Under the pieces are notes generated by a model. The model was not told where the DNA came from, did no database searches, and saw only the letters and a program-made list of their open reading frames with translations. Made by a program: the position numbers and the translations under genes. This document shows positions 54,614 to 64,000 of a stretch of 64,000 nt of DNA, piece after piece. The stretch's first letter is position 1. Each line of letters begins with the position of its first letter. The DNA comes from Paraescarpia echinospica (lineage: Eukaryota; Annelida; Polychaeta; Sabellida; Siboglinidae). Location of the stretch: assembly GCA_020002185.1 (NCBI GenBank), contig CM034544.1:34565706-34629705 (forward strand), written 5' to 3'.

Positions 54614-56130
54614 ATAGAGGAGACCGGGGTTGGTTGTCACACGGATTGATTGTGACAATGCCTCTGGTGTTTCTTATAGATGGCGAGATCATCCAGAAGT
54701 TTCATTGTAGTGACCATTTAGTAGACATGAAGTCCCATTCGTATTTTTTATTCCGCGATTCAAAATTGACGCGGTGGCGACTTGTTTTCGTTTTTTGTTC
54801 AGGTTACTAGTAAAATCTTACTATTTATGTTGTAGCAACGAGTAGAATTTAATTTTGGTTAAAGATATTGTCATGTCGAATAGGACCGATTGTGAACTCT
54901 CAAATGTATAATGTAGCAAACTCATTCGCACAACAAGTGCCATATCAAGAATTACATTTTATGCCAAATCTTGATGGAGGGGCAGGTTGTCACAAAACAG
55001 TTGGGGTTGGTTGTCACAAAACAGTTGGGGTTGGTAACCACAAAACAGTTGGGATTGGTTGTCACAAAACAGCTGGGGTTGGTTGTCACAAAACAGTTGG
55101 GTTCGGTTGTCACAAAACAGCTGGGGTTGGTTGTCACAAGACAGCTGGGGTTGGTTGTCACAAGACAGCTGGGGTTGGTTGTCACAAGACAGCTGGGGTT
55201 GGTTGTCACAAAACAGCTGGGGTTGGTTGTCACAAAACAGCTGGGGTTGGTTGTCACAAGACAGCTGGGGTTGGTTGTCATAAGACAGCTGGGGTTGGTT
55301 GTCACAAAACAGCTGGGGTTGGTTGTCACAAAACAGCTGGGGTTGGTTGTCACAAGACAGCTGGGTTTGGTTGTCACAATACAGCTGGGGTTGGTTGTCA
55401 TAAGACAGCTGGGGTTGGTTGTCACAAAACAGTTTAGGTCGGTTGTCACAAAACAGTTGGGGTTGGTTGTCACAAAACAGCTGGGGTCGGTTGTCACAAG
55501 ACAGCTGGGGTTGGTTGTCACAAAACAGCTGGGGTTGGTTGTCACAAGACAGCTGGGGTTGGTTGTCACAAGACAGCTGGGGTTGGTTGTCACAATACAG
55601 CTGGGGTTGGTTGTCACAAGACAGCTGGGGTTGGTTATCACAAGCAGCTGGGGTTGGTTGTCACAAAACAGCTGGGGTTGGTTGTCACAAGACAGCTGGG
55701 GTTGGTTGTCACAAGACAGCTGGGGTTGGTTGTCACAAGACAGCTGGGGCAGGTTGTTACATCGCTCACATATCAGAACTTGTAAAATTTCGTATTTTGG
55801 ACTATCCTTTCGATCAATTTCATACTTTGTGTGTCTATCATATACACTTCAATGTATGTCATGGTGAATTGGCCATGATTTCAACAAACACTTTTCATGT
55901 CGCATGTGATTAAAAAACATTAATTATTCTCCTCGTGAAACTTGTGATATCATAGTTTTTAGTCACTTGCAATTTTTTTTACAAATTCACCGATACGCAA
56001 CCAGACATCTTTCAGAATGTGTCTTTGGAATTATTTCGTGAACACATTACTTTATTTTCCATAAACGTAGTACCAACATATTGTGACAACCATCCCCTCG
56101 TTGTGTGACAACCATCCCCGGCATGGGGTC
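54614..56130. mobile_element. Possible MITE or DNA transposon containing the 24-bp array
   Basis: The left boundary gaggagaccggggttggttg (54616) and the right-side gtgacaaccatcccc (two phrases at about 56083-56120) are inverted versions of the same motif. That motif is also the core of the 24-bp unit. No transposase frame is visible. Confidence 0.35.
54985..55760 (+). repeat. 24-bp minisatellite (about 32 copies)
   Basis: The unit contains ggttggttgtcacaaracag followed by ctgg. Because 24 is a multiple of three, several frames stay open on both strands (GVGCHKTA, LVVTKQLG and TTNPSCLV repeats). These are not genes: codon-position variation is not biased and the unit is non-coding in unit A intron 1. 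Variation is mostly AAAAC/AAGAC and GCTGG/GTTGG. Confidence 0.96.
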
Positions 56131-56561
56131 ACAAGACATACCCTTTTTAAGACCCAGCTTTTCACAAGACAAACCATTTTTAAATGACCCAAATACCGTA
56201 CTTCTAATAAGGGTACGTCGACATTATTAATACTTAATATTTAATAATAATATTTAATATTAATAGAGGGCAATATCCATAATATGCTCAAAGCGCTGTA
56301 CAATAAAATTCAACCAAGCGATTCAATGTATACTAATAAAAACTGCAAAAAAAGAAACGTCAGATAAAATGCAGAAGAAATTAAGTTAGTTATATTAAAA
56401 CTATTAATTAAAGACTAAAAATAAATAAAATTAGATAAATGATAAATTACACGTATTATTACTCTATTTACATACATGCATACCTATACATACATAGCCA
56501 CACCCACGGATGCACGCACGCATACATAAATAAATACTGATACATGCACTCGAAATAATAT

Positions 56562-56563
56562 AT

Positions 56564-56606
<43 letters not shown>
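56562..56606. repeat. (TA)n microsatellite
   Basis: TA tract with one interruption (tataaatata). Confidence 0.95.
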
Positions 56607-56609
<3 letters not shown>

Positions 56610-57540
56610 AAATGTAAGATATGCAGTAAATGTCCTGAAATGAAATGTTACAAATGTCAGCAGTATTGAGCTTTGAACATGTGCGTCTTTAGTGTCTCTC
56701 TGAACGCCGACAGAGTTCTGCTGCACTTGATAGCAATGGGCAGTGCATTCCATAGTCCAATCACACGAAATGACCTGTTCCCGAAACTGACTAGGTTCGT
56801 TCGTGGAACTTGTAGCAAAAGTTGTTCAGATGTACGTGTGCGTCCCGGACAGTGCCTAGTTAACTGGTTGGCCAGATACAGCGGCGCCGTCCCGTTCAGA
56901 CATCTGAACACATAAAGGAGTATTTTAAACTCGATTCGGCACTTGATTGGCAGCCAGTGTAATTATTTTAGAACCGCAGTTATGTGGTCACAGCGAGGTG
57001 TGAACGTGATGATTCTGGCTGCCACGTTTTGGGTTCGCTGGAGTTTGTAAATGTCGTCACGTGGTAGTCCAGCCAGTAGCGCGTTCCCGTAGTCCAATCT
57101 AGATATGACGAGAGTGATTTAGTCGCATCTGTTGTGAGGTATCGCCTGATACGACTGATGTTGTGTAGGTGCATATACGCTGTTCGGCAAATGACGCTTG
57201 TGTTGTTAGTCATGTTGAGGGATTGATCAAATACAACGCCCAGGTTGCGCGCACTTGAAGACGAAGTCAAAGTCGAGTAAAAAATACGAATCTCCATTAG
57301 CAGTGGCATCTTCTGCTTAGAACCAAACACCATGACATCCGTCATCCGATCATTTAACTTCAGTAAATTGGTTCGAGACCATTCACCAATTTCTTCTAAG
57401 CAACAGCATAGACGATCCATTGAGTTCAGTTGGCCATTTCCTCCAGGACAAAACGAAACGTAAAGTTGCGTGTCGTCGGCATATAGATGATAACCCAAGC
57501 CGAATTTCTTGATGACGTCGCCAAGTGGTATGATAGAAAT

Positions 57541-57735
57541 ATGAAATATTGTTTTCTCAGTTATGAAAGATAGAAGGACCAGAGGACATGAAGTTACATT
57601 AAGAAATAAAATCGACGACGGCGAGATACACGCAGATAAAAAGTATGGGACTCTCGATAAGCCAAAAAGGCTTCCTTGTCCACCTGCCATCTCGAATTAA
57701 TTATCTAGATGGCAATCTTGTTAAATCTTGTTATT
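57541..57735 (+). mobile_element. 3'-end fragment of the 27-28 kb LINE family inside another LINE
   Basis: gaccagaggacatgaagtta (57572) and ctctcgataagccaaaa (57650) match 28660-28680 and 28859-28880 in the same orientation, with the interval between shortened. It lies where the RT palm of the minus-strand element should be. Confidence 0.8.
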
Positions 57736-57775
57736 ACTTTAGAGGGAAATGCCAGATTCGACACAGATCGATAGT

Positions 57776-58065
57776 TCTGCAATGATTCTGGATCCAGCCT
57801 TCTTGATTAATGGCGAGATGCAGCCAGTCTTGTATTTTTTCACAATTTGCTCTGTCAGAGCTGACAACTCTTGACAAATGTTGCTGATCTTTTCAGAAAA
57901 AACAATCTGAAAAAATACTCTGCAATGATTCTGGATCCAGCCTTCTTGATTAATGGCGAGATGCAGCCAGTCTTGTATTTTTTTCACAATTTGCTCTGTC
58001 AGAGCTGGTAGACAACTCATGACAAATGTTGCTGATCTTTTCAGAAAAAACAATCTGAAAATATA
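57776..58065. repeat. Tandem duplication of about 147 bp within the LINE linker
   Basis: ctgcaatgattctggatcca occurs at 57776 and about 57920, followed in both by the same sequence through caatctgaaaa. Copy two has a few extra bases (gtag). The minus frame is open through both copies. Confidence 0.93.
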
Positions 58066-58415
58066 CTCACCATTTTAGCTTCTGACGTGTGGGTAGGGAA
58101 TGCAGTTCCCACTTTGCGATGCAGTAGGCAGTTTACAATTCGGAACAGTCGTTGCTGGTTATTGCCTGTGTCACGGATTTTTTTGGACTAGTTGGCAGAT
58201 TTTGTTTGGATAAGTAGGCCATTCACTCTCTTGCACTGATCAGCGTATAATTGTCTATGCACAATCAAGTTTGGATTTCTCCAGGGTCTTTCTCTCTGCC
58301 GTTTCTCTCGTTTCGCAAGTAAGTCGTCGGTATACCACGCTGTATTTTGTTGTAATCGGACATACGTTTCTTGCATAGGCGCGTGCGAATCAACTAAGCT
58401 GACCAGCATATGATC

Positions 58416-58874
58416 TTATTGATCAACCAGTTCCTCTACATTCAGCAAGTCAAGATCATACGAGCGGAACAGTGGACTGTCTTGTCGAAAAAACACTGCA
58501 TCAATGGTGCGTAACTTGCGATAGTTGATTTTCATCAAACCAGTGCGATGTTGAACAATGTCTATGTTGAAACTCACCGCAAAGTGGTCAGAAAGGCCCA
58601 TGTCCAAAACGGTAACATTTCGAACAAGGTGTTCGTCCGTGCTGCGGGTCATGAGTACACCCAACGTGTGTCCTTTCATGTGGGTTGGCCCGCGATCATG
58701 CAACACCATTCCTGTGGCATTCATATAATTGATCAGTCCCCGTACATCAACATTTGCAGTGTTGTCAATATGAAAGTTCAAATCTCCCATGATAATCAGA
58801 GGTCCAGGTTTTATGGCATGCTGGTCGATGAAACGGTACCATTCGTAAAAAAAACACCGTAGTTGACAAGCCAT
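58416..58874 (-). pseudogene. LINE endonuclease C-terminal half (153 codons)
   Basis: The open segment carries GPLIIMGDLNFHIDN (catalytic Asp and Asn), GPTHMKGHTLGVLMTRSTDE (from the linker to the last sheet) and VLDMGLSDHFAVSFNID (catalytic Asp-His). Its N-terminal half is in another frame (58765-59442, IYRPPPSV), so there is a frameshift near 58860. Confidence 0.85.
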
Positions 58875-59450
58875 TTTTCACTGATGGCGGCGGGCGGTAG
58901 ATAGCAACGATTCTCGTGGATGACGAAGGTGTTTTCAGTCGGCACTCGATGTGTTCAAAAGTTCGAAACGCATCGGTGTCCTGTTTGTGTAAGACGCTTT
59001 CGGATCTATTGATAATAGCGACACCGTCGCCTTTGCCGGTAGAGCGAGGCGTGTACTTGGTGGAATATCCATTTTGTACAATGTCTGTAATCACACCGGC
59101 GTCGCTCGAAGGCTTCAACCACGTTTTGCATATCATCGTCATCATATCGAGATGGTTTTCAAGTATAATATGATCCGCAATGGCGAGTGTTTCGTGCCGA
59201 CACGATTGTGCGTTAACGTAGCATACTTGTACTCCATGAGTTCGCTGTACTTGTTTATACAATGGTAAAGTTATTAAATTTGGTACATTTCGGCTTGGTT
59301 GTGGCAACGTCGGTACTCTTGCGTTGTGATTTTTTGCTCCGATCTGTTTTGCGTCTTTACGATCGCCACGGTGTTTACGTCTCGTAGACGAACGCTTGAA
59401 GATGCACAGTTGGTGAAGGAGAAGATTCACACAGCAGGTCACCCGAGATC

Positions 59451-59990
59451 ATGTATACCTGGTTGTATTGGCGGCAATTGACAACAACTGTGTCATAGAA
59501 TAACGCACCACTGATGCCATTGTTGACACATACGCATGATGAAGTGCGTCTTGTGTCACTGCGTATCATCGGCGGTTGCACAAAAGTTGTTCGTGGTCCG
59601 GTGTTATCCAGGAATAGACCACCGCGTTCTGCTTCACAAGTTTTCAACCGGTTCTCAAGGCAAGCGTAGACGAATGTCGATTAAAAACCACAACAGTCCG
59701 GCACCAGTAATAATTTTCAAGTAAAATGTAAAAGTCCGAAGTAATGTATGTACCTCTTTATACGCACCTGAGAAACACTATAACATTCCTTGAATTGAAA
59801 TACGTCAAACTTGTAACAATGAGACAGCTGTCGTTGGAGCTACTGTCAAACGCTGCACCACACCTACGAAAGTATTCCATTTTTAACACCAATCCATACA
59901 TTATAGATTAAATTTAAACTTAGAAACAACAAAACAATAAGAAACAAAAGAAGAAACAAAAATGAGTGGCACGTTTCGTCACTTATTCAC
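59451..59990. other. 5' flank of LINE and intergenic sequence
   Basis: A minus frame (59647-59375) has no recognisable motif and may be remnant LINE 5' sequence. The rest is unassigned. Confidence 0.35.
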
Positions 59991-60501
59991 ATTAGAAACG
60001 ATAAGTGGGAAAATATTTTTGTGAAACTTGTTTCGAGCTCAGCAATTGCCACTGGCACAGTCATGTAAACAATACCGTGCACCTCCTAATAGAGACACGT
60101 TGTTATGGCGAGTATCAATGGCAAGTGGGTGAAATGCAACAGAGGAAGGGTAAAACTGGTAGTACCCTCTGTAGTGCATGTACACGAAAGAGCGGCCTCA
60201 CACAAGCGCACAGATCTGATTACAATGACGTTGTTATTCTGGCGAATGAGTCACTAATGTATGCCCAATATCACAGAGAAGGACGCCCATACGGCGGATG
60301 TACAATTCTGTGGAAATGATCACTTAAGTCTGCAGTGAAAGAGCTTAAATGCAATCACGTGATGTTGTGTGGGGTTATGATATAAATTAACAACTGTGAA
60401 GTCACGTGCCTCAATGCATACATGCCGTGCGGTGGCTGGTCGGAGGATTATAAGTTTGCTGAATATATGGATGTGTTAGGTGAAATACAGCAGTTAATAC
60501 A

Positions 60502-60640
60502 CACTTAACAACCCCGCTCACGTTATATACGGGGGTGACATGAATACACACTTACAACCCCGCTCACGTTATATACGGGGGTGACATGAATACACACTTA
60601 CAACCCCGCTCACGTTATATACGGGGGTGACATGAATACA
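60502..60640 (+). repeat. 46-bp direct triplication in LINE endonuclease region
   Basis: The unit contains aaccccgctcacgttatata and then cgggggtgacatgaatacac. Three copies are almost identical; the third continues into the intact GDMNTD reading. Confidence 0.95.
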
Positions 60641-61255
60641 GATTTGAATAGGAATACGCCTCATGCACATGCGTTAAAGAATTTTATATTAGATTTTAAT
60701 CTTACGATATGCATAGATGCCCCAGATGCGCAAATGCCATATACTTATGTAAGTCCAAACAGTTTTACCTCCAGAATTGATATTTTTTTAAACACGGTCA
60801 ATTTAGGACAGAAGGTGCTCGAATGTTCTATTACAGACAACTTATTGTTTTCTGACCATGTACCCCTTAAAGTCAGGTTAGATATAAATGTAGACCACAT
60901 GGACGAAAGGAACCATTGTCACAAACTAGCAAGGCATAAAGCCAGTACGAAACTCATTAACCAATGCAGTAGTGATCTTGAGTATAAACTCTCCATGTTA
61001 CAATACAACAAAGATACTTTGCTGTGTAAGAATGTAATGTGTAAAAAACATGAGAACGAATTATCTAGAGTATACAATGATATATTAAATATGTGCATAG
61101 AAGCATCGGAAAGTATACCTACCACCTGTCCTAAAAACAACCTTAATTCAACTGGTGGCGGAAGGAAACTTCCTGGGTGGTCAAAAGAAGTTGAACACCT
61201 GAAACAGGAAGCTATTTTCTGGCATCGACAGTGGCGAGCAGTGGGAAAGCCTTAA
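60632..61255 (+). pseudogene. LINE endonuclease C-terminal half and linker (207 codons)
   Basis: The frame starts in the GDMN motif (MNTDLNRNTPHAHALKNFI). It contains the segment TYVSPNSFTSRIDIFLNTVN (domain core), NLLFSDHVPLKVRLDIN (catalytic Asp-His) and the linker ending GRKLPGWSKEVEHLKQEAIF. The first codon is not a natural start; it is inside the domain. Confidence 0.85.
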
Positions 61256-61865
61256 CAGGGTGACATTACAGAAATAAGGCGTATAACAAGAGCTCGATAT
61301 CATAGGGCTGTTAGACATATTATGAGAGAGGATGAACAAATTCGTACTACTAAGATGGCCGAAGCCATTAGTGAAAATAGAAACCGGGACTTGTGGTCGG
61401 ATAAAGGGCATAAATAAATTCTTGCCATCAAGTAATTATCATGATAAATATAATCACCTCTACAACAGTGTGTCGTATGATGTTGATGACATGAGTGCTA
61501 TAAATACGGAGATAAACAAGCAGATTAAAGAAAGTATTGCGTATGATATATCAGTTGATGAGGGTATGGAAGGTGTCCAGTGCTGTAGCTGGATAAGTCG
61601 GTTGGTGAAGAGGGTCTCAATTCTGATAATATTATACATGGTCCGAAAATACTGTTTGTGCTGTTAGCATTAATTGTAACAGTTGATACGTGGTTTTAGT
61701 CCCGACTCGATGTTAGTGTGAACTATGGTTCCTATACCAAAATACAAGAGACAATTAGTATGTACATCCGATAATTTTAGAGCTATTATTCTTGGCAGCA
61801 TTGTTGCCAAACTGTTTGATGTTGTTGTTCTATCTAAGGAATAAAGTGCGCTTGCAACATCGCAT

Positions 61866-62522
61866 TTGCAATTTGGATTTAAACCAAATATGTCCACTAC
61901 TCACTGCTCAGATGTCATGATGGAGACAATCAGTTATTATAATGCAAATGACAGTAATGTCTATACTCTCATGTTAGATGCCAGCAAAGCATTCGAGAGG
62001 GTCAATTATTGTAAGCCTTTTAGAGTACTTCTGAAACGTAAGGTATCACCTCTGGTATTAAGACTGCTGTTGTATATGTATACTAAACAAACACTTCAAG
62101 TAAGATGGAACTCTTGTATGTTATCCCAGCTTACCGCATTTAACGGAGTCAAACAGGGAGCAATCCTTTCTCCTATTCTTTTCTCCATAAACATGGATGG
62201 ATTGTTTGAACAGTTAGTAAAGAGTGGAGTGGGATGTCACGTGGGCAACCACTACACGGGTTGCGTCGGATACGCAGATGATCTCACTTTGCTAACGCCC
62301 ACAAGATCTGGACTCAAGGTTTTAATCAATATATGCAAGCACTATGCAGACGAATACTGTATAAATTGTAACCGTACTAAGAGTAGATATTTGATTTTTA
62401 GAGGTCGTACATGTAAACCCGGCAACAGAACTGTGTTTTTTAATGATACAGAGTTGGACAGTGCCCAAGATGCTGTCATGCCAATGGCAGTCATATATCC
62501 GTTGTTAATAAAGATAGTTTAG
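61866..62522 (+). CDS. LINE reverse transcriptase palm domain (218 codons)
   Basis: Seen in order: FGFKPNMSTTHCSDVMMETI, the motif MLDASKAFERVNYCKPF (catalytic Asp present), the segment GVKQGAILSPILFSINMDGL, then GYADDLTLLTPTRSG with intact catalytic YADD at about 62268-62279, and RTKSRYLIFRGR. The frame ends where the thumb should begin (IYPLLIKIV). It copies element RNA in intact family members; here the ORF is only a fragment. Confidence 0.88.
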   Translation: MQFGFKPNMSTTHCSDVMMETISYYNANDSNVYTLMLDASKAFERVNYCKPFRVLLKRKVSPLVLRLLLYMYTKQTLQVRWNSCMLSQLTAFNGVKQGAILSPILFSINMDGLFEQLVKSGVGCHVGNHYTGCVGYADDLTLLTPTRSGLKVLINICKHYADEYCINCNRTKSRYLIFRGRTCKPGNRTVFFNDTELDSAQDAVMPMAVIYPLLIKIV

Positions 62523-63109
62523 TCGTCGATTGCCAAATTCTGGAGAGGGTATAATATGTTCATGGTCTATTTCGGTCATCTTAAAACGAATGTAAAGTGC
62601 AATTTATTTAAACAATATTGCTGCTCTTATTATGGAGCCCCACTTTGGGATCTTCAGAGTAAGAGTGTTGGCACTATTTGCATTGCATGGCGAAAAACGC
62701 TTAGCTAGCACCACTTACACACGGTGATGTTATAGCATTGTTATCGGATAGTTTGTCATTATTGGTAATCTTAATTCTCCAAATTCATTCATGAAGCTAT
62801 GAGCCACAATTCACCGATTCTAAGCAGTGTTGCTAAGTTGTCCATTGCAAATCCATGGTCAAATTGTAGCTCAAACTACCGTTATATCTTAAGTGAATGT
62901 GATGCAATGTACGAAGTGTCTACGTATCATATTGGCCGTGTGTAGCAGGCTGGTTTGTCCAACGTAACAATATCGAACGTGAACGTATTATCGGAAATGT
63001 TAGACACCGGGAATGGTCTTCAGATATGCAATATTTTAGACGACGATGATTTCTACCATATTATTACGGACATTTCTGTATTTAAAAAACCCTGTAGAAT
63101 TGCCATTTT

Positions 63110-64000
63110 AATGTGCGACAATAAAGATTTTATTATTATCAATATAAATTTAAATACAAATGAATTTAAATACGTGCGAAAACTCGGAAGGGCTAATAAA
63201 AATAACTCGAAATGGTTTAACAAAGACAATGACCATTGGAAATATAATTATAGATCCCCAAGGTCGTGCAACAACAATACTACCCAATTCATTTATGAAT
63301 TTTCATCGGTTATATTGTCTCAGGAAAACAGCAGTACTAATAATATAATTATGGCAGGGGACTTTAATATAAATCTATTTAAATAAATGAAAACATAATC
63401 TACAGCGTTTTTTGATACTTCAACATCACGTAGTCTATATCCCCAAATTACTTTCCCAACTCGTTTCACTAGAAGCGACCGAACACTGATAGATGGTTTT
63501 TGTACCCTAAATAAATCTATATTGAAAAGTACTGCTGGGATTTTCACAAACATTTTCTCAGACCATCAAACTTATGTTTTAATTACATACATCAGGCTTA
63601 AAGTAGAACTTCGTCCTAAATTTGTAAAAAAATACATACACAAAGTGATGAAGCCATGCAGAAAGTCAAAATTGAAATTTATTCAAATAAATTTTAAAAC
63701 AGACTATATAAACAACAAAAAGAAGATCTCAACCTAACTTACAACATAACAAATGTAAGACAAATATAATGTAATGGATATATAATTTATTAATTATATA
63801 TATATATATATATTGTACAGTAATATATTGTAATTATATATAGAAAAACAAATTGTGATTTGTCTAGATAAATATAATTTTGAAATATACAAATGCGTCG
63901 TTATACATAATTAAAATATTTTTAATTTTTGTGGCGAATAAATAATTACTACAGAAATAAAAAAATATTTATAAACTATGCATCATAGTATAACAAAAGA
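63110..64000 (+). mobile_element. LINE deletion derivative, second copy (endonuclease piece plus 3' end)
   Basis: Endonuclease pieces: NNNTTQFIYEFSSVI, IIMAGDFNINLFK (about 63345-63384), then in broken frames YPQITFPTRFTRSDRTLIDG and LKSTAGIFTNIFSDHQTYVL. The AT-rich 3' region to the window end matches 50480-50800, including the attaattatatata run and atgcatcatagtataa. As in the copy at 48.7-50.8 kb, no RT lies between endonuclease and 3' end. Confidence 0.83.

Larger units (their letters stand above)
52465..54960 (+). repeat. BRICHOS duplication unit D (upstream region, exon 1 relic, start of intron 1)
   Basis: Collinear with unit A 4490-6590 and unit C 40060-42790. It includes aatacgctgcttcgaatta, taccccgcggtcaaggacaa, tccaattaataacctactta, the promoter region near 54360 and the intron 1 start, up to the 24-bp repeat. 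It carries one insertion (53682-54318). No exon 2-6 sequence follows. Confidence 0.87.
56250..59450 (-). mobile_element. LINE with endonuclease and partial RT, internally rearranged
   Basis: On the minus strand the endonuclease runs from about 59270 to 58540: VQVCYVNAQSCRHETLAIAD, GKGDGVAII, TRIVAIYRPPPS, IIMGDLNFHIDN and LSDHFAVSFNI. The linker follows to about 58080 (YVRLQQNTAWYTDDLLAK). The RT survives only from LGDVIKKFGLGYHLYADDTQ at about 57530-57470 (YADD at 57472-57483), with the thumb and C-terminus to about 56660 (NRSFRVIGLWNALPIAIK). Motifs before YADD are missing, replaced by a foreign fragment. The 3' end has ctcaaagcgctgtaca (about 56284) and TTAAT repeats. Confidence 0.9.
59990..63100 (+). 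mobile_element. LINE with endonuclease and RT (ORF2-like), several disruptions
   Basis: Endonuclease pieces start before 60280 (EGRPYGGCTILWK), continue at 60310-60500 (ELKCNHVMLCGVM, CEVTCLNAYMPCGGW, YKFAEYMDVLGEIQQLIHT) and reach YGGDMNTDLNRNT at about 60618-60655. A 46-bp triplication lies just before this. The C-terminal endonuclease (LFSDHVPLKVRLDI) and the linker run to 61255. The RT runs at about 61740-62520 with DASKAFERV and GYADDLTLLTPTRSGLK. The C-terminal tail (LTHGDVIALLSDSLSLL) is at about 62710-62770, with stops at 61254, 61668 and 62519. Non-LTR, clade uncertain. Confidence 0.88.

Noticed and set aside
54868..55867. Long open frames with octapeptide repeats (GVGCHKTA, LVVTKQLG, TTNPSCLV) on both strands
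   Set aside because: They result from a 24-bp minisatellite whose period is divisible by three; all frames are equally open and the unit is intronic in the paralogous gene.

Overview
The window looks like metazoan nuclear DNA from a soft-bodied marine invertebrate, probably a lophotrochozoan such as an annelid, mollusc or brachiopod; a lancelet cannot be excluded. The reasons are a split gene with GT-AG introns, many decayed non-LTR retrotransposons of CR1/L2-like, RTE-like and L1-like types, a Gypsy remnant, a hAT remnant, tRNA-derived repeats, very long CA/GT/GA microsatellites, and a 1,000-base scaffold gap (25501-26500). Nothing suggests a prokaryote, a plasmid or a virus.

The one convincing host gene is on the + strand at 6029-12679 (six exons, 271 codons). 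It encodes a single-pass type II membrane precursor with a BRICHOS domain, a furin-type Arg-Gln-Lys-Arg site and a 65-residue, strongly basic, six-cysteine C-terminal peptide. This is the layout of BRICHOS proproteins that release a beta-hairpin or antimicrobial peptide, such as the arenicin-type precursors of polychaetes. The gene belongs to a tandem family. Around it are decayed units: an orphan exon 4 (15812-15919), an upstream stub (16837-17110), a copy of exons 1-3 with a stop at the first donor (42587-45401), and an upstream plus exon 1 relic (about 52200-55000). Sequence shared between units shows that several transposons inserted after the duplications.

Layout: 1-1790 LINE fragment (-); 2445-2880 dispersed repeat plus CA tract; 3256-3680 RTE-like RT piece (-); 4085-13980 complete BRICHOS unit with intronic minisatellites, an intronic LINE and a 34-bp satellite just downstream; 14980-17110 tandem relic units; 18290-22690 SINE, a 3-kb CR1/L2-like LINE and a dispersed repeat; 23900-25500 microsatellites; 25501-26500 gap; 26540-28900 two head-to-head LINEs; 29820-37582 a large imperfect inverted repeat enclosing a Gypsy remnant and an RT fragment; 37570-39560 CR1/L2-like LINE (-); 39640-45401 BRICHOS unit C with a hAT insertion; 45420-47277 LINE (-) with esterase and endonuclease; 47278-47800 GC-rich unassigned block; 48690-50800 LINE with ORF1, internally deleted; 50843-50929 tRNA-like sequence (-); 51347-51450 palindrome; 52200-56130 BRICHOS unit D with an expanded 24-bp minisatellite; 56250-59450 rearranged LINE (-); 59990-63100 LINE (+); 63110-64000 truncated relative of the 48.7-50.8 kb element.

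All calls come from reading the sequence. Exon boundaries rest on splice-site and phase agreement, not on transcripts. Retroelement clade names are tentative.
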